Source: Rhodoferax sp. UBA4409
GTDB taxonomy: Bacteria; Pseudomonadota; Gammaproteobacteria; Burkholderiales; Burkholderiaceae_C
Direction of reading: 5' to 3'
DNA: 11,650 nucleotides
NCBI GenBank assembly: GCA_002390825.1
Contig: DGQR01000074.1
Location: 2,408-14,057 of the forward strand
Positions 1-7,262 of the stretch are shown piece after piece (the first letter of the stretch is position 1; every line of letters begins with the position of its first letter). A program made the translations under genes and the position numbers. The notes under the pieces are model-generated. The model was not told the origin of the DNA, ran no database searches, and saw only the letters and a list, made by a program, of their open reading frames with translations.

Positions 1-3000
1 TTCTTCGCGCTGGAGGCGGCCGTCATGGCCTATGCGCTGGAGCTGGCCCTGGACATACCGCCCACCTGGGGCTACCTGATTTGCGCGGTGGTGGTGATCC
101 CGCTGGTTACCCACGGGGTGTCCGCCATCAGCCGGCTGCAAATCTGGACGCAGCCTTTGTGGCTGATCATGCTGATCGTGCCGTTCGGCTTTGTTTTGGT
201 GCGCGACCCACAGGCTTTTGCGGGCATCACGCACTACGCTGGTGAGAAAGGCCCGACTGGCGGCTTTGACTTGCACCTGTTTGGTGCCGCGCTCACGGTG
301 GGCATCGCCCTCATGACCCAGATGGGCGAGCAGGCCGACTACCTCCGCTTTATGCCCCAGCGCACCGCAGCCAACCGGGTCTCCTGGTGGGCCGGTGTGT
401 TGGTAGGCGGGCCGGGCTGGGTGGTGCTCGGCGTCATCAAAATGCTGGGCGGGGCCTTCCTGGCGTACTTGGCTATCCGGGCAAGTGTCCCGACCGATCG
501 CGCGGTAGACCCGAACCAGATGTACCTCGCGGCCTACGAATACGTCTTCCCGACCTTGGGCTGGGCGGTAGCTGCGACGGCGGTGTTCGTGGTGATCTCG
601 CAGCTCAAAATCAATGTCACCAACGCCTATGCCGGCTCGTTGGCGTGGAGCAACTTCTTCTCCCGCCTCACGCACAGCCACCCCGGGCGGGTGGTGTGGG
701 TGCTGTTCAACAGCGTGATCGCCTTCATGCTGATGGAGATGAATGTGTTCCAGGCGCTCGGCGAGGTGCTGGGCCTGTACTCCAACATCGCCATCGCCTG
801 GATCATGGCGGTGGTGGCGGACCTGGTGATCAACAAGCCCCTTGGCCTTTCACCCAAAGGCATTGAGTTCAAGCGGGCGCATCTGTATGACATCAACCCT
901 GTGGGCGTGGGGGCCATGGCCATGGCGTCCTTGCTGTCCATCTTGGCTTACCTGGGCCTTTTCGGGGAACTGGCCAAGGCGTTCTCGGCGGTGGTGGCCT
1001 TAGTCACGGCCATGGTGACTTCGCCCTTGATTGCGTGGTGGACCAAAGGCAAGTACTACCTTGCGCGCGGAAGTGACGGAAGTTTGGATGGCAACCCGCT
1101 TTGCTCCGTGTCCCCCGCCTGCTGCGCAGGCTCCTCCTTGACCTCTGCAAAACGCATTGCCACCCAAACTTCAGCTCACGGAGGGACAACCCAAGTGCAG
1201 CGTTGCGTCATTTGCGAGCGTGAGTATGAAGGCCCCGACATGGCCCATTGCCCGGCCTATCAGGGTGCTATTTGCTCGCTCTGCTGCACGCTGGATGCGC
1301 GCTGTGGCGACATGTGTAAACCACACGCCAACTTGGCGACCCAGTGGTCTGCGACTTTGCGCTGGCTGTTGCCGCGCCGTGTGTGGCCTTTTCTGGATAC
1401 AGGGCTCGGACACTTTTTGTTGTTGATGCTGGTGATCTTGCCAATCTTGGCCACCGTGTTTGCCATGTTCTACCAGCAAGAGATGGGCAACCTCGCGGTC
1501 TGGGCCGAGCATCGCGACAGCGTGGCAGTCGCGCTGCGCGCGGGTTTCAGCAAAACCTTCGCAGCGCTTTTGTTGATGTCGTGCATCGTGGCGTGGTGGC
1601 TGGTGCTGGCGCACAAGAGCCGCCAAGTGGCGCAAGAAGAGTCCAACCGCCAAAGTCATTTGTTGCTGCAAGAGATCGAGTCGCACCGCCAGACGGATAT
1701 TGCCCTGCAAGAAGCCAAGCGGGTGGCCGAGCAGGCGCGCCTCGCCGCCGAGGCAGCCAATCAGGCCAAGAGCCGCTATATCAGCGCCATCAGCCATGAG
1801 CTGCGCACGCCGCTCAACAGCATCCTGGGCTATGCCCAGTTGATGGGGGAGGATGCGGCTATTCCACCCCACCGCAAGCAAGCGGTGAGTGTGATTAAGC
1901 GCGGCGGTGAGCACCTGCTTTCGCTGATCGAGGGCACGCTGGATATGGCCCACATCGAGAGCGGCAAGCTCACCCTGAATGTGAAGCCGATGCAGTTTGC
2001 CAACGGCATGGCAGAGCTCGCCGGCATGTTTGAGTTGCAGGCTGCCGGCAAGGGGCTGCAGTTTCACTTCGACGTGGTGGGCAATGTGCCCGAGTGGGTG
2101 CGGGCCGACGAGAAGCGCCTGCGCCAGATCTGTATCAATCTGCTGGGCAATGCCATCAAGTTCACCGCTGCCGGCAGCGTGCGCTTGGTGCTGCGCTATG
2201 CCCGCGAGATGGCGCACATCGAGATCCATGACACCGGCCCCGGGATGCGCACCGAAGAGTTGGATCGGATTTTTGAGCCCTTCACCCGGGGCTCCACCGC
2301 CGCATCCGGGGTGGCGGTTGCGTCCGGCGGCTCAGGCCTGGGGCTCACGATTGCCAAGATGCTGACCGACCTGATGGGGGGCGAGCTCACTGCCAGCAGC
2401 GTGCCCGGTCAGGGCAGTGTGTTTAAAGTGCGCCTGTTCTTGCCGGAGCTGCACATGCCAGCCAGCGCAACCCGCCCGGCGGCGCGCGCCAGCAAAACCC
2501 GGCTGGCTTATGCCGGTGCCCGGCGCAAGGTGCTGGTGGTCGACAACGAAGAGGCCGACCGCGAGCTCTTGGTGAGCCTGCTGCAGCCTTTGGGTTTTGA
2601 TGTGCGTACCGCAGCCAGCGGCCACGACGGACTGGACCTCATGGCGGCCGGACTGCAGCCCGATGTGGTGTTACTCGATTTGGCCATGCCCGGCATTGAT
2701 GGCTGGGAGACTTTGCGCCGCATCCGCTCCAACCCGGCGCTGGGGGGCAGCCAGCCGCAGGTGGCTATCGTGTCGGCCAATGCGTTCGATCGCGGGCTCG
2801 ACAACGGTCTTGGCTTGCCGCCCGAGGATTTCATTGTGAAACCGGTTCGCCATAGCGAGCTGTTGGATTGGCTGGAGCGCAGGCTCGAGTTAGTGTGGAT
2901 CGACAAGCCCGCGCCTGCAGCCGCTTCGTCGGTGATGGATGCGCCCCTGGCGGGTGCCGCTGTGGTGTCCACGCCCGCGCTACCGGCCGAGGCTGCCCGT

Positions 3001-3195
3001 GCCTTGATGGAGGTGGCCCAGCTGGGCTACTACCGCGGCGTGATGAATTTGCTGCAGTCACTGCAGACCCGCTATCCGGCAAGTGCCACCTTCCTGCAAC
3101 AGCAGGAGGCCTTGGCCCGCCAGTACCAGTTTGAAACGATGTCTGACCAATTGCAAAAGGTGCTCGATGCCTGCTCCGCTGATGAACCCCGCTGA
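1..3195 (+). CDS. Hybrid sensor histidine kinase with N-terminal NCS1 permease-like domain (5' partial)
   Basis: This is a membrane sensor kinase that probably phosphorylates the regulator encoded just downstream. The frame is open from base 1, so the start lies upstream. Residues below are counted from the Met codon at base 25. Residues 1-350 hold many hydrophobic helices and NCS1-like motifs (DYLRFMP; KINVTNAYAGSLAWSN). A linker (350-392) leads to eight cysteines spaced CxxC-x11-C-x7-C-xx-CC-x5-C-x3-C (394-431), possibly a metal site. Two membrane segments (about 455-480 and 503-530) and a coiled coil follow. HisKA has ISHELRTPLN with His591. HATPase has Asn705/Asn709, DTGPG (736-740) and GSGLGL (769-774). 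The receiver has Asp885 as phosphoacceptor and Lys939, but its first acidic site reads D840-N-E rather than the usual DD. About 100 more residues end the protein. Transporter-kinase fusions are known (CbrA, with an SLC5 domain); the NCS1 assignment here is by motif resemblance. The ligand is unknown. Confidence 0.9.
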   Translation, partial: FFALEAAVMAYALELALDIPPTWGYLICAVVVIPLVTHGVSAISRLQIWTQPLWLIMLIVPFGFVLVRDPQAFAGITHYAGEKGPTGGFDLHLFGAALTVGIALMTQMGEQADYLRFMPQRTAANRVSWWAGVLVGGPGWVVLGVIKMLGGAFLAYLAIRASVPTDRAVDPNQMYLAAYEYVFPTLGWAVAATAVFVVISQLKINVTNAYAGSLAWSNFFSRLTHSHPGRVVWVLFNSVIAFMLMEMNVFQALGEVLGLYSNIAIAWIMAVVADLVINKPLGLSPKGIEFKRAHLYDINPVGVGAMAMASLLSILAYLGLFGELAKAFSAVVALVTAMVTSPLIAWWTKGKYYLARGSDGSLDGNPLCSVSPACCAGSSLTSAKRIATQTSAHGGTTQVQRCVICEREYEGPDMAHCPAYQGAICSLCCTLDARCGDMCKPHANLATQWSATLRWLLPRRVWPFLDTGLGHFLLLMLVILPILATVFAMFYQQEMGNLAVWAEHRDSVAVALRAGFSKTFAALLLMSCIVAWWLVLAHKSRQVAQEESNRQSHLLLQEIESHRQTDIALQEAKRVAEQARLAAEAANQAKSRYISAISHELRTPLNSILGYAQLMGEDAAIPPHRKQAVSVIKRGGEHLLSLIEGTLDMAHIESGKLTLNVKPMQFANGMAELAGMFELQAAGKGLQFHFDVVGNVPEWVRADEKRLRQICINLLGNAIKFTAAGSVRLVLRYAREMAHIEIHDTGPGMRTEELDRIFEPFTRGSTAASGVAVASGGSGLGLTIAKMLTDLMGGELTASSVPGQGSVFKVRLFLPELHMPASATRPAARASKTRLAYAGARRKVLVVDNEEADRELLVSLLQPLGFDVRTAASGHDGLDLMAAGLQPDVVLLDLAMPGIDGWETLRRIRSNPALGGSQPQVAIVSANAFDRGLDNGLGLPPEDFIVKPVRHSELLDWLERRLELVWIDKPAPAAASSVMDAPLAGAAVVSTPALPAEAARALMEVAQLGYYRGVMNLLQSLQTRYPASATFLQQQEALARQYQFETMSDQLQKVLDACSADEPR
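1117..1131. repeat. Perfect palindrome in the kinase linker
   Basis: GCCTGC-TGC-GCAGGC is a perfect 6-bp inverted repeat with a 3-base loop. It lies inside the coding frame, in the low-complexity linker between the permease-like half and the cysteine cluster. The linker is rich in Ser, Ala, Thr and Gly and has no recognisable domain. It may be a small palindromic element tolerated at a domain boundary, or the remains of an intergenic spacer. That origin is inference. Confidence 0.5.
1180..1197 (+). promoter_or_regulatory. Candidate internal ribosome binding site and GTG start within the kinase gene
   Basis: GGAGGG at 1180-1185 lies 9 bases before an in-frame GTG at 1195-1197. The GTG falls two codons before the first cysteine of the eight-Cys cluster. 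Initiation here would give a second product of about 666 residues: cysteine cluster, two membrane segments, kinase and receiver, without the permease-like half. The alternative is that the match is chance in a GC-rich gene, or a relic of a time when permease and kinase were separate genes. The sequence shows the site but not its use. Confidence 0.4.
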
Positions 3196-4177
3196 CACCC
3201 TGCCGGACACAGCCCGCCTGGACGGCACGCTGGACCGTGCCAACAGCGATGTGGTCCTCATCGTGGACGATGTGCCTGACAACTTGGCCGTTTTGCACGA
3301 TGCCCTTGACGAGTCGGGCTACACGGTATTGATTGCCACCTCTGGCGAGGCTGCCCTGATGCGGGCCATACAGGCACTACCCGACGTGATTTTGCTGGAC
3401 GCCATGATGCCCGGCATGGATGGTTTTGAGGTGGCACGCCGGCTCAAGGCGGCGCCGCAAACCACGCATATTCCCATCATCTTTATGACCGGCCTCACCG
3501 AGACCGAATACTTGGTGGCTGCGCTGGAGAGCGGCGGGGTGGACTATGTGACCAAGCCGATCAAGCCCAAAGAGGTACTGGCCCGCATGGGGGTGCACCT
3601 GGCCGGCGCGCGCGAGCGCCGCCAGACCCGCAATGCGCTCGATGCCTTTGGCTACGCCACCATCACCGTACGCGCTGCTGACGGCTGCCTCATGTGGCAA
3701 ACGCCGTTGGCGCGCGAGCTGCTGGAGCGCTACTGTGGCACCCAGGCCCCGACCACACCGCCTGAAGTGTTGGGCTGGTTGCAGGCCTGCCTGCAAACCG
3801 TGGCCCGGGGTGACGAGCCGGCCAAGCTGAGCCTGGAGCGCGGCCCCAAGCGGCTGACCTTTCGCCTGCACCAGCAGATCGGCGACAGCGATGCCGGCGG
3901 CGACTGGCTCATCGTGATGCGGGAGGTGTCTGACACCGCGGTGATCGAGGCCATGAGCCTGTCATTCAAGCTCACCGCCAAAGAGGCGGAGGTCTTGTAC
4001 TGGGTGGTCAAAGGCAAAACCAATAAAGACATTGGCGACATTCTGGGCAGCAGCCCGATGACCGTCAAAAAGCACCTCGAGCGCGTGTTCGTGAAGCTCG
4101 GTGTGGAAACCCGCACCGCCGCTGCCGGCATGGCCATGAGCCGCATCCGGCAGCTGCATCCCCAGTTCGAGGGCTAA
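3167..4177 (+). CDS. Response regulator, receiver domain plus LuxR-type HTH
   Basis: This is a cytoplasmic transcription factor, the probable phosphorelay partner of the overlapping kinase gene. I chose ATG 3167 because AAAAGG sits 6 bases upstream. ATG 3182 (MNPADTLP) is a close alternative without a visible ribosome binding site. The overlap with the kinase gene is 29 or 14 bases, so translation is probably coupled. Counted from 3182, the receiver has the acidic pair in LIVDD near residue 25, phosphoacceptor Asp73 in LLDAMMPGMDG and Lys125 in VTKPI. Residues from about 150 to 260 form an unassigned, possibly PAS-like segment. Residues 264-310 are a GerE/LuxR helix-turn-helix (LTAKEAEVLYWVVKGKTNKD ... 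KKHLERVFVKLGV). The length (331-336 residues) exceeds a standard NarL-type regulator of about 210-220 because of the middle segment. Target genes are unknown. Confidence 0.9.
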   Translation: MPAPLMNPADTLPDTARLDGTLDRANSDVVLIVDDVPDNLAVLHDALDESGYTVLIATSGEAALMRAIQALPDVILLDAMMPGMDGFEVARRLKAAPQTTHIPIIFMTGLTETEYLVAALESGGVDYVTKPIKPKEVLARMGVHLAGARERRQTRNALDAFGYATITVRAADGCLMWQTPLARELLERYCGTQAPTTPPEVLGWLQACLQTVARGDEPAKLSLERGPKRLTFRLHQQIGDSDAGGDWLIVMREVSDTAVIEAMSLSFKLTAKEAEVLYWVVKGKTNKDIGDILGSSPMTVKKHLERVFVKLGVETRTAAAGMAMSRIRQLHPQFEG

Positions 4178-4243
4178 CGCACTGACGATTGTTTGACCTG
4201 GCGCAATCCTGTTTGCCTTGAGGCTATCTGTCGCTTACCTCCG

Positions 4244-4264
4244 CTTTACGTGGGGTTTGTAAAG
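4244..4264. repeat. Inverted repeat upstream of the ferric-reductase-like gene
   Basis: CTTTAC (4244-4249) and GTAAAG (4259-4264) are perfect 6-bp arms separated by 9 bases, about 30 bases before the ATG at 4296. The position suits an operator or a small hairpin in the leader. I could not fit a convincing -35/-10 pair around it. Confidence 0.4.
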
Positions 4265-4295
4265 TGGTTTGGTTCAGATAAGCAAGGATCAAGGG

Positions 4296-5630
4296 ATGCA
4301 AAAAATCAAGTACGTGTTGTGGGGTTTGCTGCTGGGGCTGACCGCGTGGTGGCTGTGGGCAGACCCGCTGCTGAGCACCCCGCTGGGCTTTTTTGCGGTG
4401 CGCAATTCGCTGGTCAACTACACCGGCTTGCTGGGCATGGCCATGATGAGTGTGGGCATGGTGCTGGCGGTGCGACCGGTGTGGTTTGAGCCTTACCTGG
4501 GCGGGCTGGACAAGATGTACCGCCTGCACAAATGGCTGGGTATTGGCGGCTTGGTGATGTCCATCTTGCACTGGTTGTGCTCCAACGCACCGAAGTGGTT
4601 GATCGGGTCCGGGCTCATGGCGCAGCCTACCGGTGGGCGCCCGCCACGGGTCGAGCAAACCTTGGAGCTTTTAAAACTCTTTCAGAGCTGGCGCGGTCTG
4701 GCGGAAGGCGTGGGCGAGTGGGCCTTTTATGCCACGGTGCTGATGATTGCCTTGGCCCTTATCAAGCGCTTCCCCTACAAGTGGTTTTTCCAGACCCACC
4801 GGGTGTTGGCTGTCACCTATCTGGTGCTGGTGTTCCATGCGGTGGTGCTGATGAACTTCAGTTACTGGGCGCAGGGCCTGGCGCCGTTCATGTCCGTCCT
4901 CATGCTGGCGGGTGCGGTGTCGGCGGTGGTGGTGCTGTTCCGCAAAGTGGGTGGGCACCGCAAGGTGGCGGGGGTGATCGAGGCGGTGGAGCGTTTTGAT
5001 AAGTTGCAAGTGCTCTACGTGGCGCTGCGCCTGGACGGGCGCTGGCCCGGTCACCAAGCGGGGCAGTTTGCGTTTGTGAACTTCGATGCCAAAGAGGGCG
5101 CACACCCCTTCACCATCAGCTCCGCGTGGCAGGGCGATGGGCACATCACCTTCCTTATCAAAGAGCTGGGCGACTACACCCGCACTTTGCCGGACTATCT
5201 GGCGGTGGGGCATGCCGCAGAAATCGAAGGCCCCTACGGTCAGTTCACCTTCCAAGGCACCAAGCGGCGCCAGATTTGGGTGGGGGCGGGCATTGGCATT
5301 ACCCCGTTTGTGGCCTGCATGAAAACGCTGGCCGGTGCCCCGGACAGCAAGCAGATTGACCTTTTTCACTCCACCACCGTGCTGGACTCGCGCGCCATCG
5401 ACAAGATGGAAGATGACGCAGCCTCCGCCGGCGTGCGCTTGCATGTACTGCACGACGCGCGCGACGGCCGGCTTGACGCTGCACGCCTGTGTGCAGCCGT
5501 GCCCGACTGGCGCGAGGCCGATGTCTGGTTCTGTGGCCCGCCCGCCTTTGGCCGGGCCCTGAAAGCAGCGCTGGTGGCACAGGGATTGCCGGCTGCGGAC
5601 TTTCACCAGGAACTGTTCGAGATGCGGTGA
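4296..5630 (+). CDS. Ferric-reductase-like transmembrane flavocytochrome
   Basis: This is an inner-membrane oxidoreductase expected to pass electrons from NAD(P)H through FAD and two haems to an acceptor such as ferric iron or oxygen. The ATG at 4296 has AAGGA 7 bases upstream; an earlier in-frame TTG at 4269 has no comparable support. The 444 residues fit the predicted ferric reductase family (COG4097-like). The membrane domain has two histidine pairs, His78/His92 and His168/His181, spaced as the haem ligands of this superfamily. The FAD-binding FR-type domain shows HPFTIS (270-275) and GPYGQF (312-317). The nucleotide-binding domain shows GAGIGITP (330-337) and FCGPP (412-416). The physiological acceptor cannot be read from sequence. 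It ends 18 bases before the VF530 gene, so the two may share a transcript. Confidence 0.9.
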   Translation: MQKIKYVLWGLLLGLTAWWLWADPLLSTPLGFFAVRNSLVNYTGLLGMAMMSVGMVLAVRPVWFEPYLGGLDKMYRLHKWLGIGGLVMSILHWLCSNAPKWLIGSGLMAQPTGGRPPRVEQTLELLKLFQSWRGLAEGVGEWAFYATVLMIALALIKRFPYKWFFQTHRVLAVTYLVLVFHAVVLMNFSYWAQGLAPFMSVLMLAGAVSAVVVLFRKVGGHRKVAGVIEAVERFDKLQVLYVALRLDGRWPGHQAGQFAFVNFDAKEGAHPFTISSAWQGDGHITFLIKELGDYTRTLPDYLAVGHAAEIEGPYGQFTFQGTKRRQIWVGAGIGITPFVACMKTLAGAPDSKQIDLFHSTTVLDSRAIDKMEDDAASAGVRLHVLHDARDGRLDAARLCAAVPDWREADVWFCGPPAFGRALKAALVAQGLPAADFHQELFEMR

Positions 5631-5648
5631 GGCTGCGACAATCACCGC

Positions 5649-5912
5649 ATGAGCACCGATGCATCTCCACCCGCCCCGCCCAAGCAAGCCAACAACCCCT
5701 TGCATGGCAAGACCCTGGAAGCCATCGTGACTGAACTGTCGGACTACTATGGCTGGGAAGGGTTGGGTGAGCGCATCCCGGTGCGCTGCTTTACGTTTGA
5801 GCCCAGCGTGGGCTCCAGCCTCAAGTTTTTGCGTAAAACTCCTTGGGCACGTGACAAGGTCGAAGGGCTCTACCTGTTCATGCTGCGCGAAATACGCCGT
5901 TCAGGGCGATAA
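5649..5912 (+). CDS. VF530 / DUF2132 family small protein
   Basis: An 87-residue soluble protein. After a Pro/Ala-rich N-terminus of about 15 residues, the body (NNPLHGKTLEAIVTELSDYY ... CFTFEPSVGSSLKFLRKTPWAR ... VEGLYL) matches the VF530/DUF2132 family, which I recognise from NPLHG, the tryptophan after the tyrosine pair, and the LKFLRKTPWAR block. Members are small basic helical proteins proposed to bind DNA, with no firmly established cellular role. The start ATG has no good ribosome binding site, with GAGG about 17 bases upstream, so translation may depend on coupling to the upstream gene. Confidence 0.88.
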   Translation: MSTDASPPAPPKQANNPLHGKTLEAIVTELSDYYGWEGLGERIPVRCFTFEPSVGSSLKFLRKTPWARDKVEGLYLFMLREIRRSGR

Positions 5913-5976
5913 GCCGCGCCGTTTGTCGCGCCTACCGCACTTTTTTAGCGAGTGCAGGGAACTTGACTATTCACAT

Positions 5977-6009
5977 TTTTTGAATCAAGTCATCAATTAG
6001 ATTCAAAAA
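5977..6009. repeat. 10-bp inverted repeat upstream of cytochrome b561
   Basis: TTTTTGAATC (5977-5986) and GATTCAAAAA (6000-6009) are perfect 10-bp inverted arms around a 13-base AT-rich spacer, 32 bases before the cytochrome b561 ATG. The run from about 5961 to 6020 is markedly AT-rich compared with its surroundings, as expected of a promoter region. The repeat could be an operator for a dimeric repressor or activator. A factor-independent terminator for the upstream gene is less likely: the right arm is followed by TCAGC, not a T run, although the left arm would give a T run on the opposite strand. Confidence 0.55.
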
Positions 6010-6018
6010 TCAGCAATT

Positions 6019-6044
6019 CATGCCCCCCTAGACTTCGGGGCATG
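6019..6044 (+). promoter_or_regulatory. Hairpin covering the cytochrome b561 start codon
   Basis: CATGCCCC (6019-6026) pairs perfectly with GGGGCATG (6037-6044), leaving a 10-base loop (CCTAGACTTC). The right arm contains the whole ATG start at 6042-6044 and the only purine-rich stretch before it (GGGG at 6037-6040). In mRNA this stem would hide both start codon and ribosome contact. It could be a translational switch, or a protein-binding site on DNA. Confidence 0.5.
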
Positions 6045-6620
6045 GCATCCAACCACACTTCCTCCTTCGACGCTGGCACCAAGCGCTATAGCCTCACGGC
6101 CATCGTGTTGCATTGGGTGCTGGGCGCTGCACTTCTGGGCATTTTTGCGGTCGGTCTGTACATGACCGATTTGCCGTTTTCGCCCACCCGCTTGAAGCTC
6201 TACAACTGGCACAAATGGGCGGGTGTGACGATTCTGGTGCTGTCTGCCTTGCGTTTGCTGTGGCGCCTGACACACCGCCCGCCCGCATTGCCCGGCAAGA
6301 TTTCCAAAGCCATGCCCACATGGCAGCACTGGGCTCACCATGGCACCCACCACGCGCTGTACGCCTTGTTTTTCCTGGTCCCGCTGATCGGCTGGGCGTA
6401 CAGCTCGGCATCCGGTTTCCCGATCGTGGTGTTCGGCGTGTTGCCTCTGCCTGACTTTGTGCCGGTCGACAAGGCCTTGGCAGAAATGATCAAGCCTTTC
6501 CATGAACTTACTGCGTTTGCCTTGATCGGACTGGCCGGTCTGCACATTGCCGCTGCACTCAAGCACCAGTGGATCGACCGCGACGGCCTGATCAACCGCA
6601 TGTTGCCTGGCCGCGACTGA
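6042..6620 (+). CDS. Cytochrome b561 family protein (CybB/YceJ-like)
   Basis: A 192-residue four-helix inner-membrane di-haem cytochrome, expected to exchange electrons with the quinone pool. Candidate haem ligands are His24 (VLHWVLG), His57 (YNWHKWAG), His154 (KPFHELTAF) and His168 (GLHIAAALKHQW). The 14-residue spacing of the last pair and the HKWAG motif are typical of bacterial cytochrome b561. Four hydrophobic stretches fall near residues 18-40, 60-75, 100-125 and 155-172. It is followed 24 bases later by the first of two YceI genes. Cytochrome b561 next to YceI is a recurrent pair, as in the E. coli yceJ-yceI arrangement. A hairpin covers the start codon and a 10-bp inverted repeat lies just upstream, so expression is probably controlled. 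Confidence 0.93.
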   Translation: MASNHTSSFDAGTKRYSLTAIVLHWVLGAALLGIFAVGLYMTDLPFSPTRLKLYNWHKWAGVTILVLSALRLLWRLTHRPPALPGKISKAMPTWQHWAHHGTHHALYALFFLVPLIGWAYSSASGFPIVVFGVLPLPDFVPVDKALAEMIKPFHELTAFALIGLAGLHIAAALKHQWIDRDGLINRMLPGRD

Positions 6621-6644
6621 ACTCTTTAACTGATTGGATTTGAC

Positions 6645-7217
6645 ATGATGGTTTCCCGCGTAATTCTGTCCACCGCGATTGCAGCGGCTGCACTCCTCGG
6701 CACATCTGCCTTTGCCCAGCAAAAGCTGGTGCCCGCTCAAAGCGAGATCGTGTTCGTGAGCAAGCAGATGGGTGTGCCGGTGGAAGGCCGCTTCAAGAAG
6801 TTCGATGCGCAAATCGCGTTCGACCCTGCCAAGCCCGACGCCAGCAAGATCGCGTTTACCGTTGACATCGCCAGTGCCACCCTGGGTGTGCCCGAGACCG
6901 ATGCCGAGTTGCCCCGCCCCAACTGGTTCAACACCGCCAAGTTCCCGCAAGCGACCTTCCAGTCCACCGCCGTCAAAGGCTTGGGTGGTGGCAAGTTTGA
7001 AGTGAGTGGCAAGCTGGCCATCAAAGGCAACAGCCGCGACGTCGTGGTGCCAGTGGCTTTGACCCAGAGCGGCGCGACTACCACCGTGACCGGCACCTTC
7101 CCGCTCAAGCGCCTGGCCTTCAAGATCGGCGAGAACGAGTGGGCAGACACATCGATGGTCGCTGACGACGTGCAAGTCAAGTTCAAGCTCGCGCTGACCG
7201 GCGTGGGCAAGATGTAA
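6645..7217 (+). CDS. YceI family periplasmic protein (first copy)
   Basis: An exported 190-residue protein of the YceI family, a lipocalin-like beta barrel that in studied members binds isoprenoid lipids such as polyprenyl-quinone-type molecules. A signal peptide runs to the AFA site at residues 22-24, with QQKLVPAQ starting the mature part. Family landmarks are EGRFKKFDAQIAFDP, the WFNTAKFPQATFQST block and KLAIKGNSRDVVVPV. There are two adjacent ATGs (6645 and 6648); GGA lies 6 bases before the first. It sits between cytochrome b561 and a second YceI gene. The two YceI proteins have the same length but clearly different sequences, so this is an old duplication or separate subfamilies, not a recent copy. 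Confidence 0.93.
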   Translation: MMVSRVILSTAIAAAALLGTSAFAQQKLVPAQSEIVFVSKQMGVPVEGRFKKFDAQIAFDPAKPDASKIAFTVDIASATLGVPETDAELPRPNWFNTAKFPQATFQSTAVKGLGGGKFEVSGKLAIKGNSRDVVVPVALTQSGATTTVTGTFPLKRLAFKIGENEWADTSMVADDVQVKFKLALTGVGKM

Positions 7218-7262
7218 GTTTTTTCAGTTCTTTTTTAACCAACCCGTAAATCAGGAGTTTTT

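Noticed and set aside
1171..2229. Long antisense open frame (352 codons) opposite the kinase
   Set aside because: It is His/Gln-rich with no recognisable domain and lies wholly opposite a gene with clear kinase motifs; this is a GC-skew shadow.
4269..4295. TTG start nine codons upstream of the flavocytochrome ATG
   Set aside because: The ATG at 4296 has AAGGA at proper spacing and the extra residues add nothing family-like.
4671..5705. Antisense open frame of 344 codons opposite the flavocytochrome
   Set aside because: Same shadow effect; the sense strand has clear FAD and NAD(P)H motifs and haem ligands.
5905..5946. Possible terminator after the VF530 gene, because TTTTTTT follows
   Set aside because: The preceding GC-rich bases do not form a stem longer than about 4 pairs next to the T run.
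5958..5991. GGAACTT resembling an ECF sigma factor -35, and TTGACT resembling a sigma-70 -35, before cytochrome b561
   Set aside because: No acceptable -10 element was found at the right spacing for either.
6018..7175. Antisense open frame of 385 codons opposite cytochrome b561 and the first YceI gene
   Set aside because: It spans two well-supported sense genes and has a composition of mirrored codons without protein motifs.
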